Assembly: GCA_045645905.1 (NCBI GenBank)
Contig: JAZRJT010000026.1
Span: 1-9,902 of the forward strand
Length of the DNA: 9,902 bases
Direction: 5' to 3'
From: SIG440 sp045645905
GTDB taxonomy: Bacteria > Bacillota > Clostridia > Monoglobales > Monoglobaceae
Shown: positions 1-6,603 of the stretch, piece by piece
Layout of the letters: each line of letters begins with the position of its first letter
How positions within the stretch are numbered: the first letter of the stretch is position 1
Notes under the pieces: model-generated
The model's database searches: none
The model's input: only the letters and a program-made list of their open reading frames with translations
Told to the model about the DNA's origin: nothing
Translations under genes and position numbers: made by a program

Positions 1-8
1 TCCTCCCT
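1..8 (-). promoter_or_regulatory. Shine-Dalgarno of a gene starting off the left edge
   Basis: Read on the minus strand the window ends in AGGGAGGA, a near-perfect Shine-Dalgarno. It lies about 50 bases downstream of the promoter at 57-85. The start codon would lie a few bases outside the window, so the gene cannot be identified. Confidence 0.6.
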
Positions 9-56
9 GTGTAAGCTTAATTTTTCTTTAAGTTACTATTGTTCTATACAAAATTA

Positions 57-85
57 ATTATATCACAATTTAAATAAATAAACAA
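57..85 (-). promoter_or_regulatory. Sigma-A promoter facing left
   Basis: The minus strand reads TTGTTT (80-85), a 17-base spacer and TATAAT (57-62). Transcription would start near base 50 and run off the left edge, giving a short leader that ends in the Shine-Dalgarno at 1-8. Confidence 0.6.
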
Positions 86-423
86 TGCTTTTTCAAATTT
101 TTGGTTATTCTTTCAAAAGAATTGTGCAATTACTTAAATTAGTAAGTTCCATTTCAAAATTAGTCGGCAAGTAAGTCATTTTTTAAAGCTCATTTCCAAA
201 GTCCACAAAGCCCCATATTTTCACACTTAGTAGCATTTTACTTGCAATGCTCAGTTCGCTGAAGCGCTTGACTCAATTCAGAACAAACCAGCAAGCCGCG
301 ACACATTTTATATGGGTATGAAAAAAGACCGATAGCAAGCTGAACAAAACAACTCTACCGCTTGCCGCAGGCGGCGGTCGGAGCAATGACGCTTTGTTTG
401 TCTATGTGTGTTTCTGCCTTTTG
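86..423. other. Intergenic DNA, no gene recognised
   Basis: This stretch lies between the leftward promoter and the 3' end of the group II intron. Bases 86-240 are very AT-rich, while 240-420 is more GC-balanced and contains small inverted repeats around 355-380 (CCGC and GCGG arms). No ORF with a ribosome site or recognisable protein similarity was found on either strand. Part of it may be the original downstream flank of the creatininase gene before the intron inserted. Confidence 0.5.
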
Positions 424-456
424 ATCGAGTAGGGCGAAATTAATCGCCCTCTCACG

Positions 457-486
457 CCACCGTGCATGCCATTCGGCACACGGCGG
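457..486 (-). ncRNA. Group II intron domain V
   Basis: The minus strand forms CCGCCGUGU paired with GCACGGUGG, a 2-nt AU bulge, then GCC/GGC closed by a GAAU loop. The layout matches the catalytic domain V of bacterial group II introns, with CGC in place of the commoner AGC triad. The distal helix is short at three pairs. Confidence 0.8.
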
Positions 487-489
487 GTC

Positions 490-1082
490 AATTCAAAGTT
501 AAATAGTGCTACCTTTTGGTAGTAGTCCGAAATACTGATTAAGCCTCGCTTAGTCAGTATTTCTTTTGAAATTGCTCTTTTAACCACGTATTTTGTTGCG
601 ACAAATATAATGGTTTCCCCAATTTGCAACCTTGTGGGCTATCCATTTTTCAACTCCGCGTTTCAGCAGTCCCCATTCTCTTTTCTTGGCCATTTTCCAT
701 TGTTTCCATATTATCACCCTTATCATTGTTCTCAAATGTTCTTCAATACTATAAAGTTTTGCTTTCATTACATATCCGTCATTGAAGTATTCAAGTAACT
801 TAATTATTGCTTGTTCAATCACTCTGTCAATTACTGTGGGGATACCGAGTTTTCGTACTCCACCATTTAGTTTGGGTATTTCTACCCTTAATACCGGTTG
901 TGGCTTGTACTTTCTTTCTCGGATTTGTTCTTTGATACCCTTCCAATGCTCTTGCATATATTCTTCAAGCTCATTGATTGTGATGCCGTCAACGCGGCCT
1001 GCTCCTTTGTTGGCATATACTCGTTTGTATGCGAGCTTGATATTTTGTCCACTCTAAGTATCTTTTCAAGCATTTCTGACAT
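490..1082 (-). pseudogene. Group II intron reverse transcriptase/maturase, truncated and frameshifted
   Basis: Three minus-strand frames together give pieces of an intron-encoded protein. The first begins MSEMLEKILRVD at 1082. A one-base frameshift near 1045 leads to KLAYKRVYANKGAGRVDG, then QPVLRVEIPKLNGGVRKLG and a TVIDRVIEQAI motif, which are the N-terminal RT blocks. Sequence then jumps from an EYFNDGY motif directly into the maturase X-domain (RTMIRVIIWKQWK). A second frameshift near 610 leads to the C-terminal VKRAISKEILTKRGLIS and DYYQKV. The RT palm, including the YADD active site (about 200 residues or more), is absent, so no active enzyme can be made. Normal family length is about 420-600 residues; fewer than 200 remain. 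The exact C-terminus is uncertain because the last frame runs on through domain V to 402. Confidence 0.85.
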
Positions 1083-1572
1083 ATTCCGTCTCTTCACCTT
1101 TCCGCTTTCAAACAGATTGCCGTATGTTGTGATGTTTCCCCTCAAATACGCTTAGGTTTCACATCTTGTCAGGTTCCGGTTTTAAACATACATTCCAAAT
1201 TGACGCTTTGAATTGTTCAGTCCTTACCGAATTTCTTCGCTACTATGGACCTCTGCTGTCTTCTCATAGTTCGTTGTTACTACAGATTTCTCTGCCTATG
1301 AGACCTCACGGGATAAACCAATGTTCTTTCCTCGTCTACCCTCTTAATCTACGCATTTGGGTTACGGTTCTTTTGGATTTCGTTGCTTTCGGTCAGCTTA
1401 TCCGCCAAATACGCCTTATTATTAAGTTTCTGTCAGTTAGGGCTACGATTTCGTTATTGCTTATTCTATCCCACACCTCACGATGTGAATTTTGCAAGTC
1501 GCTTTTGAGTTCGCCGGTAACTACGCCTCGGTGGACTTTCACCACAGAGCATTGATATGCACGTCATACCGA

Positions 1573-1611
1573 AAAACATCCACCTGAAACACATAATCAG
1601 GTGGATGTTTT
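1573..1611 (-). terminator. Intrinsic terminator of the creatininase gene
   Basis: A perfect 15-bp stem (1573-1587 with 1597-1611) with a 9-nt loop contains CATCCACCTGA arms flanked by A/T runs. It lies 11 bases after the creatininase stop codon. The group II intron 5' end is 10 bases further downstream, as expected for an IIC intron that recognises terminator stems. Confidence 0.85.
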
Positions 1612-1622
1612 GGTTTATTATA

Positions 1623-2360
1623 TTAGTTTATTGCATCACGAAGCCATTCAAGAGTACACTCAACCATGTGTTTTCCGGTTTCTTCTGATGCTTCTTTTGC
1701 ACTTTCTGCAAACCATTCGGTATTTTGGGCACAACGACTTAAATCAACATTTTCGGGATAAGTGCCCATCATTAAGCTGGTTTCCCATTTGCCGGCATGG
1801 TCGAAACCACCGCATTTTATCTGTGCATCAGCACCGATAAGAGGAATAACCTTAATGTATGAGAACGGGTCTTCTCCGCCGCCAAGGTTTTCATAATAAT
1901 CAGCATAAGAATCGCTGCCCCACCAACCTTGACCGAGAGTTTCTTCCATATATTCCATTGTAACTTTTTTTGCCGCCTTGTGACACGCGATAGTCATAGG
2001 CATAAGGCCTGCACCTTCTGTTTGATGATGGGGAACGAGATAGATGTTTTTTATACCGCCGGCAATCATTGATTTAAGAACGCAATATAAGTATTGTGCA
2101 TATGTATCTTCGTCAACATGTATATGGTCAGGTTTTGGAGCACATACAGCATATGACGCAACACCATACCAGATAGGCGGGCAAATCACTACTTCTTTTT
2201 CTTTCTCAAGTTCACGAAGACATCCGTTTACTACCATGGTATCTGTTCCGCAAGATGCGTGATGTGCATGATATTCAATAGTACCTATAGGGATGATAAA
2301 TGGTACCTTTCTTTTTACAGCATCTTCAATTTGGTCGTGAAACATATTAATTAGTTGCAT
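1623..2360 (-). CDS. Creatininase-family amidohydrolase
   Basis: This 245-residue protein has the length and fold signature of the creatininase / MftE family of metal-dependent cytoplasmic amidohydrolases. Residues 24-40 (PIGTIEYHAHHASCGTD) match the family's first metal cluster, with E29, H31 and D40 as likely ligands. Residues 187-196 (DHAGKWETSL) match the conserved HAG-x-x-ETS block, with H188 and E192. The central NGHxxN/NGHYEN motif is replaced by a PHHQTE sequence at 110-115, so one metal position is unusual. The start is set by AAGGGGG about seven bases upstream of the ATG, and the gene has its own promoter (2421-2449) and terminator (1573-1611), so it is probably monocistronic. The substrate cannot be read from the sequence; family members act on creatinine, formylated or cyclic amides, or peptides. 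Confidence 0.85.
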   Translation of the reverse strand: MQLINMFHDQIEDAVKRKVPFIIPIGTIEYHAHHASCGTDTMVVNGCLRELEKEKEVVICPPIWYGVASYAVCAPKPDHIHVDEDTYAQYLYCVLKSMIAGGIKNIYLVPHHQTEGAGLMPMTIACHKAAKKVTMEYMEETLGQGWWGSDSYADYYENLGGGEDPFSYIKVIPLIGADAQIKCGGFDHAGKWETSLMMGTYPENVDLSRCAQNTEWFAESAKEASEETGKHMVECTLEWLRDAIN

Positions 2361-2420
2361 AACATAGCCCCCTTGGAAATTTAATAATAGTTTAGATTAA
2401 AAAGCAACCTAGTTTTAATT

Positions 2421-2449
2421 ATTATATAATAACTTGCTAATCTTGTCAA
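2421..2449 (-). promoter_or_regulatory. Consensus sigma-A promoter of the creatininase gene
   Basis: The minus strand reads TTGACA (2444-2449), a 17-base spacer and TATAAT (2421-2426), both boxes perfect. Transcription would start about 50 bases before the creatininase start codon at 2360. No operator-like inverted repeat was seen around it. Confidence 0.85.
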
Positions 2450-2507
2450 TTAAATGCTGTATATATATTTTATTATTGTATGCAAATCCTTTTAGTTCTG
2501 ATTTGTG

Positions 2508-2750
2508 TTATGTTACAAGAACAGTGACCAATAATATCGTAAGAGAACTGATTTCTATTAAATATCTTTTCAAAAAGTCGAGAACTCTTTTAGAAAAGAG
2601 CTTATATACAGTGAAAGCCACAATAATTATCAAAGAAACGTTTTCATCAAAAGGCATCATAAATAACTCTTTGTTTGAAATTGTAAATAAATAATAAACT
2701 AGCCATAATGGTAACGGCAAAATATTTACCAAGATATGCTTTACTTTCAT
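2508..2750 (-). CDS. Small hypothetical membrane protein (80 aa)
   Basis: No family was recognised. The 80-residue product is hydrophobic, with likely membrane segments at about residues 5-24 (HILVNILPLPLWLVYYLFTI), 38-52 and 66-80, joined by a lysine/arginine-rich loop at about 52-62 that would sit on the cytoplasmic side. An AAAGGAAG Shine-Dalgarno seven bases before the ATG supports the start. The left inverted repeat of the DUF559 cassette ends only about 20 bases upstream of the start codon, so insertion may have separated this gene from its promoter, or it may be read from the cassette, which points the same way. It could be a truncated remnant of a longer gene. Confidence 0.5.
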   Translation of the reverse strand: MKVKHILVNILPLPLWLVYYLFTISNKELFMMPFDENVSLIIIVAFTVYKLFSKRVLDFLKRYLIEISSLTILLVTVLVT

Positions 2751-2770
2751 TTACGCACTTCCTTTCAAAG

Positions 2771-2820
2771 TCTCCCTTGCCTAAAGGGGGCTGTCGACGA
2801 AGTTGACTGGAGGATTCATG
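2771..2820 (+). repeat. Left inverted repeat of the DUF559 cassette
   Basis: The tip is a small palindrome (CTCCCTT with AAGGGGG). It is mirrored at 3237-3290, where the right copy carries about four extra bases in its middle. Bases 2828-2844 just inside form a second perfect hairpin with GTCAGCC/GGCTGAC arms. Confidence 0.7.
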
Positions 2821-2833
2821 GGAGGTGTCAGCC

Positions 2834-3215
2834 TTAGGCTGACGTAGGGAGGTCTTTTACAGTAACATCGATATACTGACAAACTCCCTCAAAGTTTCTA
2901 GTTACCTCATTATTAGGTATTCTAATAACGGTCAAGTTTCTTTTCTCAATTTTTTCTGTCCTGATTTTATCGTTTAACAAACCTTTTTTCATAATGTTGC
3001 GAACCATCAAGTTCGATAATTAACCTTGCACTATGACAATAAAAATCGACAATGTAATTATCAATTACTTTTTGCCTTAAAAATCTAATGGGATAACTTT
3101 TCAAAAAATCATACCATAGATGTCGTTCTTCTTTTGTCATATTCTTACGCAAATTTCTTGCATTAGTTGTTAATTTTGTGTTATGCTTTCTATCCATATT
3201 GAATTCCCTCGCCAC
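2834..3215 (-). pseudogene. DUF559 (VSR-like) endonuclease, frameshifted
   Basis: The first frame (3215 to 2967) encodes a DUF559 domain of the PD-(D/E)XK/VSR-like nuclease group: NLRKNMTKEERHLWYDFLK, then RQKVIDNYIVDFYC, then LIIELDGSQHYE. It stops after 82 residues. Skipping one A in the A6 run (plus-strand T6 at 2984-2989) restores the frame into GLLNDKIRTEK, NLTVIRIPNNEV and NFEGVCQYID, the normal family C-terminus, ending at 2834 inside the left inverted repeat. The restored length of about 126 residues is typical. The ATG is set by family alignment around the start; the upstream ribosome site is weak. The shift could be real inactivation, programmed slippage on the A run, or a sequencing error in a homopolymer. 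DUF559 genes flanked by inverted repeats recur in Clostridia from my recollection, which I could not check. Confidence 0.75.
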
Positions 3216-3236
3216 TTTGTGGTCCTCTCCCCTTTT

Positions 3237-3290
3237 ATGAATCCCTCAGCCAAGCCTTAGGCTTGTCAGCTCCCTTTAGGCAAGGGAGCC
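3237..3290 (-). repeat. Right inverted repeat of the DUF559 cassette
   Basis: It is the reverse-complement partner of 2771-2820 and contains an internal hairpin with CAAGCC/GGCTTG arms around 3250-3265. Confidence 0.7.
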
Positions 3291-3307
3291 AAGTCGGGGC
3301 ACTGTTT

Positions 3308-3355
3308 TCCACCACCTTCGGTGGTTCCCCTCCCTTTAGGCAGGGGGGCTTTTCC
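3308..3355. repeat. Extra repeat tip beside the cassette
   Basis: A perfect ACCACC/GGTGGT hairpin is followed by CCTCCCTTTAGGCAGGGGGG, which resembles the tip of the cassette arm at 3270-3288. It is probably the end of a second, truncated or nested copy of the same repeat family. It could also act as a weak terminator, since TTTT follows on the plus strand, but no plus-strand gene leads into it. Confidence 0.45.
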
Positions 3356-3441
3356 TACATCATTTGACAAAGTTCGTGTTAAGAGAGGGTCAAAAAAATC
3401 ATCCAATATGCATACGCAAAGTATGTTTTATACATTGCTGT

Positions 3442-4323
3442 TTATATGTTAAGTTTAGACCGTATCGATTTTATGTACTCCTTCGGGCTTTGTCCCGTTG
3501 ATTTTTTGAAAAATCTGCAAAAGTAGTGAATGGAGCTAAATCCTAATTTTTCCGAAATCTCAGTAATGGAAAGTACATTTTCACGAAGAAGACGCTTTGC
3601 CTCCTTCTCCTTCAGCATATTAATATATCCCGTAACTGTTTGACCGTAAATCCTCTTAAAATTACGGCATAGTGTGGTTTTGTTTGTTCCAAATAAAAAG
3701 CATAAATTTTCAAGCTGAATTTTTTCAGTATAATGCTCACATATATACTGATGCACAATGGAGGTTTTTCCATCCTCAGTTTCCTCACCGCTGAGTTTGT
3801 TATCAAGACTTATAAAATCACGTACCAAAGTAATCAAAAAGGCTTCCAGCTTGATTTTAAGCATCTGGTCTGAGCCAAATATTGGATTTTTTCGTTTGGT
3901 CATATCCATCGTGATTGCATCATATGGGGGCTCGTAAGTGTTCATACCCTCCTTCATAATTTCAGCAAGCATCTTTTTATGGTCGGCAGATAACGTCACC
4001 GGACTTGTTGCAAATGGTTCAATAGCATCACAAGGGCACTCAAAACCAATAATAATTACATTTGGCGCCACATCCTCATAACAGCTTAAAGAATGCACCT
4101 CGTTTGGTCGGTGAATTATAAGCTGATTATTTGTAACTGTGCCCGAATAATTCTCGCTTTTTACCATAACCGAGCCGTTATCAACATATAAAAGCTCACA
4201 AAAGTTGTGATAATCGTCTACTGTATGGTATTTGCTGACAAATTCAAAATAGTGAATGTTTGCAATCCTTGAAACCGCTAGCTGTGTTTTAAAGTTTTTT
4301 AATTTAAACTCCAGTTTTAACAC
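3442..4323 (-). CDS. AraC-family transcriptional regulator
   Basis: This 293-residue protein has the two-part AraC layout. The N-terminal half (about 1-170) looks like a cupin-type effector-binding domain, with the characteristic HRPNEVHSL at 71-79. The C-terminal 105 residues form the double helix-turn-helix: first helix pair about 202-222, second about 252-272 (SITEISEKLGFSSIHYFCRF), closing with TGQSPKEYI. It starts at a GTG with AAAGG close upstream; an in-frame stop nine bases before the GTG rules out an earlier start. It is the last gene of the operon after glycerate kinase, with a 50-base gap. By analogy with AraC regulators beside catabolic genes it probably senses the pathway's substrate and controls this operon and/or the divergent transporter; this is inferred. 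Confidence 0.9.
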   Translation of the reverse strand: MLKLEFKLKNFKTQLAVSRIANIHYFEFVSKYHTVDDYHNFCELLYVDNGSVMVKSENYSGTVTNNQLIIHRPNEVHSLSCYEDVAPNVIIIGFECPCDAIEPFATSPVTLSADHKKMLAEIMKEGMNTYEPPYDAITMDMTKRKNPIFGSDQMLKIKLEAFLITLVRDFISLDNKLSGEETEDGKTSIVHQYICEHYTEKIQLENLCFLFGTNKTTLCRNFKRIYGQTVTGYINMLKEKEAKRLLRENVLSITEISEKLGFSSIHYFCRFFKKSTGQSPKEYIKSIRSKLNI

Positions 4324-4373
4324 CTGCCTTTACACTAACTTACATAAATTTAGGAATTCTTTAATTAGACTTT

Positions 4374-5510
4374 CTATGACTTACTAATAATCCTGAATAC
4401 TTGCTCTGCCGTTGCCGAAAGATTTTCAGTCGCATATTCCTTTTCCATCGCCCTATCCAACGTGCAAATTTCACGTAAAATAGGAAAGAATGCGTCAATG
4501 CCATTTTTATTACATTCGGTTGCATCACGGGTAACCGCACCTGCAAAAGCAACAACCATTTTGTTATACTTCTTCGCCAATTTTGCAACTCCAACAGGTG
4601 CCTTGCCCATTGCAGTTTGAAAATCAAGTCTGCCCTCACCCGTTACCACCACATCTGCATCTTTTATATATTCCTCAAGGTTGGTTTTATTTAAAATCAA
4701 ATCAATTCCCGGCTCCAATATACCGCCTAAGAATGTCATAAAGGCAAAGCCAAGTCCACCTGCCGCACCCGCTCCGGGATAGTCTGGGTCAACCTTATCA
4801 AAGGTCTGCTTTGCAATCTCAGCATAATTTTTCAGCCAAGCATCCATTATTGCAACAATTTCAGGCGTAGCTCCCTTTTGTGGGCCGTATACCACACTGC
4901 ATCCCTTATCTCCGCAAAGCGGATTTGTAACGTCACAGGCTATGCTAAAACTGCATTCACTTAATTTGGAGAGAACTCCTTCAGTAGTGATTTCTGCCAC
5001 GTTTTCAAGCCCTCTGCCATATATTTCAACAGGTTTTCCCTCTTTATCAAGGAAACCAAAGCCAAGAGCAGAAAGCATTCCCAATCCGCCATCGTTTGTT
5101 GCACTGCCGCCAATACCTATTATGAAATTGCGGCAACCTTTTTCCACCGCATCGGCTATCATTTCGCCTACGCCAAAGGTGGTTGTGTTAAGAGGATTAC
5201 GCTCACTATCTGCAACAAGAGTTATACCTGCCGCCGTTGCCATTTCCATTATTGCAGTTTGACTCTCCTCTATGATGCCGTATTCAGAGGTTGTAGGCTT
5301 TCCTAGCGGGCCTGTAACCGTAATCTTTTCAAGTCTGCCTCCCAGACCTGAAACCAACGTCTCTGTTGTTCCCTCGCCACCATCAGCAAGCGGACGAACA
5401 ACAACTTCTGCCTCCGGGTCGGCACGCTTTATTCCCTCCATAATTGCATTGCCTGCCTCTATAGATGACAAACTTCCCTTTAATGAATCAATTGCTATAA
5501 CTGTTTTCAT
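4374..5510 (-). CDS. glxK: Glycerate 2-kinase (GarK/GlxK type)
   Basis: A full-length 378-residue member of the bacterial glycerate kinase type 1 family, which uses ATP to make 2-phosphoglycerate from D-glycerate in the cytoplasm and feeds it into glycolysis. Family motifs appear in order: DSLKGS (8-13), ADGGEGT (42-48), NPLNTTTFGVGEMI (105-118), GIGGSATNDGGLGML (132-146), CDVTNPL (192-198), YGPQKGA (208-214), GAGAAGGLGFAF (246-257) and TGEGRLDFQT (290-299). No catalytic block is missing. The ATG follows AAGAAAGGA, and the upstream DUF6062 gene ends only 17 bases before it, so the two are co-transcribed. The divergent MFS transporter and the downstream AraC gene fit a small acid-utilisation locus. 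The symbol glxK/garK is by family; orthology to either E. coli gene is not implied. Confidence 0.95.
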   Translation of the reverse strand: MKTVIAIDSLKGSLSSIEAGNAIMEGIKRADPEAEVVVRPLADGGEGTTETLVSGLGGRLEKITVTGPLGKPTTSEYGIIEESQTAIMEMATAAGITLVADSERNPLNTTTFGVGEMIADAVEKGCRNFIIGIGGSATNDGGLGMLSALGFGFLDKEGKPVEIYGRGLENVAEITTEGVLSKLSECSFSIACDVTNPLCGDKGCSVVYGPQKGATPEIVAIMDAWLKNYAEIAKQTFDKVDPDYPGAGAAGGLGFAFMTFLGGILEPGIDLILNKTNLEEYIKDADVVVTGEGRLDFQTAMGKAPVGVAKLAKKYNKMVVAFAGAVTRDATECNKNGIDAFFPILREICTLDRAMEKEYATENLSATAEQVFRIISKS

Positions 5511-5527
5511 AGACTGTTCATCCTTTC

Positions 5528-6250
5528 TTATTTCTCTTTCGGCTCAAATACTCCGTTCAGCAAATAGCCGCTTTTAATCAACGTATCTCGTGGTACCTCA
5601 AGCTTTTTCCCGGCATTACGATAGTCAAAGCTCTCGGCAAACTTTTTAATATGTTCGTGCTGTTTTTCAAGACGAGCCTTCTGATGCTTGATTATTGGAA
5701 CAAAATATTTTTCAAATTCCGCATCCGAAAGTTTTTTATTCGCCGCCTGCACAAGATTTGCAAAATGCTCCATACAAAAGCCCTCGGTAGCAAGAACTCT
5801 TTCGATAAAGTCCTTTTCCTTTTTCAGCATAAAAATAAAGGTATCAAGGTATCCCGAAAATGTGCGTTCAATTCGTTCGCACACCGCACAAGAGGATGAA
5901 ATTCTGTGCATCTCCTCCGCAAAAATTTCATTCTTTCCCTTTTCTTTTTTGAAGCGGGCTTTCTTTTCGGACGTCAAGACCTTCTCCATTACAGACTTTA
6001 TGCTGTCAATATGAGTTTCCATAACAAGCGTCAATGACAGAGCATTGCGCTGTGCCTGAAGGTCACGCATATGCCGTTGGCAAAAGCCACGCTCGTTGGT
6101 GAAGATTCTGAACTCAGGCTCCATCATAGCAGGACCAAGAGTATAAGCTACCGCATCCTCCTCCAGTTTTTTCTTCATATAACAAAACGGGCAAAACTCC
6201 TCCTGCTCCAACGCCTCATTTATGGGTATTGTATAAATTTGTTCTTTCAT
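5528..6250 (-). CDS. DUF6062 family protein with duplicated Cys/His motif
   Basis: This 240-residue cytoplasmic protein of unknown function is recognised as DUF6062-like. It carries two copies of the same metal-binding pattern: C20-P-F-C23 with C57-Q-R-H60, and C121-A-V-C124 with C159-M-E-H162. The spacing between the CxxC and CxxH parts is 33 residues in the first and 34 in the second, which points to an internal duplication and two probable zinc sites. The segments between are charged and helical (for example K97-K107), and there is no signal peptide or membrane segment. It is the first gene of the operon. The ATG is preceded by GAGGATGAAG, a moderate ribosome site with about ten bases of spacing. 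Its link to glycerate metabolism is by position only. Confidence 0.8.
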   Translation of the reverse strand: MKEQIYTIPINEALEQEEFCPFCYMKKKLEEDAVAYTLGPAMMEPEFRIFTNERGFCQRHMRDLQAQRNALSLTLVMETHIDSIKSVMEKVLTSEKKARFKKEKGKNEIFAEEMHRISSSCAVCERIERTFSGYLDTFIFMLKKEKDFIERVLATEGFCMEHFANLVQAANKKLSDAEFEKYFVPIIKHQKARLEKQHEHIKKFAESFDYRNAGKKLEVPRDTLIKSGYLLNGVFEPKEK

Positions 6251-6285
6251 TTATTCTTCATCCTCTAAATCAGATTTTTTAGCTT

Positions 6286-6291
6286 ATTATA
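6286..6291 (-). promoter_or_regulatory. Possible second -10 box close to the DUF6062 gene
   Basis: TATAAT is present on the minus strand 36 bases before the DUF6062 ATG, but no acceptable -35 lies 16-18 bases upstream. It is recorded as a weak alternative to the promoter at 6464-6492. Confidence 0.25.
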
Positions 6292-6324
6292 AAATTAATG
6301 TATAAATCAGATGCCAGTTATATA

Positions 6325-6437
6325 AGGCTCCACTGTGTAAGGGAAGCTGTCAGCAAAGCTGACTGAGGGTTTGTTTTTCTCTTTAACAATCCTCCCGTCA
6401 CGCTTTGCGTGCCACCCTCCTTTACACAAGAAGGGCT
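6325..6437. repeat. MITE-like inverted-repeat element
   Basis: About 113 bp with related inverted ends. The left arm (6325-6369) carries TGTGTAAGGGAAGCTG and GCAAAGCTGACTGAGGG. The reverse complement of the right arm (about 6391-6437) carries TGTGTAAAGGAGGGTGG and GCAAAGCGTGACGGGAGG. Short internal hairpins are present in each arm (GTCAGC/GCTGAC and CACGC/GCGTG). No coding capacity was seen. The arms share the GCTG and TGACTG...GGG pattern with the DUF559 cassette at 2771-3290, so this looks like a short non-autonomous relative. It lies in the leader of the minus-strand operon. Confidence 0.65.
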
Positions 6438-6444
6438 ATGAATT

Positions 6445-6463
6445 GAGTTTGCTTTGCAAACTC
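6445..6463. repeat. Perfect 8-bp palindrome at the operon promoter
   Basis: GAGTTTGC and GCAAACTC flank a TTT loop. It sits immediately downstream of the minus-strand -10 box, around the predicted start, and could be an operator or part of the neighbouring repeat element. Confidence 0.4.
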
Positions 6464-6492
6464 ATTATAACACAAAAAAAAATCAACATCAA
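6464..6492 (-). promoter_or_regulatory. Probable promoter of the DUF6062-glycerate kinase-AraC operon
   Basis: The minus strand reads TTGATG (6487-6492), a 17-base spacer containing a T9 run, and TATAAT (6464-6469), with an extended TGT before the -10. The resulting leader of about 200 bases would contain the entire inverted-repeat element at 6325-6437. Confidence 0.6.
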
Positions 6493-6562
6493 CAGATTAC
6501 GAAAATTTAGTTTCAAGAGTTCCATATTGTTTCGTTTTTTCCATATACATTTTGTTTTTTTG

Positions 6563-6571
6563 TGCTATAAT
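6563..6571 (+). promoter_or_regulatory. Extended -10 promoter of the MFS gene
   Basis: TGCTATAAT gives a perfect -10 with the extended TGN element. No strong -35 is visible, which an extended -10 can compensate for. The predicted start lies about 25 bases before the ATG at 6604. Confidence 0.6.
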
Positions 6572-6603
6572 TGAATGCGAAATTAAATTTGGAGTGAATG
6601 GCA

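Larger units (their letters stand above)
424..1562 (-). mobile_element. Group IIC intron, degenerate (internally deleted)
   Basis: On the minus strand the element begins GTGCATATC at 1562 and continues into a 5' domain I region (about 1150-1562) that includes a GTGGTGAAAGTCCAC segment typical of bacterial introns. It ends with a recognisable domain V (457-486) and a domain VI stem closing in CCTACTCGAT at 424, with the bulged adenosine seven bases from the end. In domain V the catalytic triad reads CGC, a two-base AU bulge is present, and the loop is GAAU. The CGC triad and the position just past an intrinsic terminator are hallmarks of class IIC. At about 1.14 kb it is roughly half the usual length; the loss is in the reverse transcriptase ORF. 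The ribozyme ends look intact, so splicing or mobilisation in trans by a relative's protein is conceivable but not shown. Confidence 0.85.
2771..3290 (-). mobile_element. Inverted-repeat cassette carrying a DUF559 endonuclease gene
   Basis: Related inverted arms of about 50 bp bound this 520-bp unit: 2771-2820 on the left and 3237-3290 on the right. Both tips read CTCCCTTGCCTAAAGGG from the outside in, followed by GCTG, and the inner ends share GGATTCAT / GGGATTCAT. A DUF559 gene fills the interior on the minus strand. AAGT occurs just outside both ends (2768-2771 and 3291-3294), a possible target duplication, but it is offset by two bases on the right. No transposase is present, so mobility would need another enzyme or the endonuclease itself. 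The assignment as a mobile unit is inferred from this architecture. Confidence 0.6.

Noticed and set aside
1..15. Edge of an inverted-repeat element (resembles the TGTGTAAGG tip at 6334-6342)
   Set aside because: The same bases make a better Shine-Dalgarno at the right distance from a good leftward promoter at 57-85.
1166..1555. 129-codon plus-strand ORF
   Set aside because: It lies antisense to the domain I ribozyme region of the group II intron, has no ribosome site and no recognisable protein features.
2434..2694. 86-codon plus-strand ORF opposite the small membrane protein
   Set aside because: It has no Shine-Dalgarno and overlaps both the consensus creatininase promoter and the opposite ORF, which has a good ribosome site.
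4942..5577. Plus-strand ORFs of about 100 codons opposite glycerate kinase
   Set aside because: They are shadows of the coding strand, with proline/serine-rich composition and no ribosome sites.
6371..6574. 67-codon plus-strand ORF in the divergent intergenic region
   Set aside because: It runs through the inverted-repeat element and the promoters, and it has no ribosome site.
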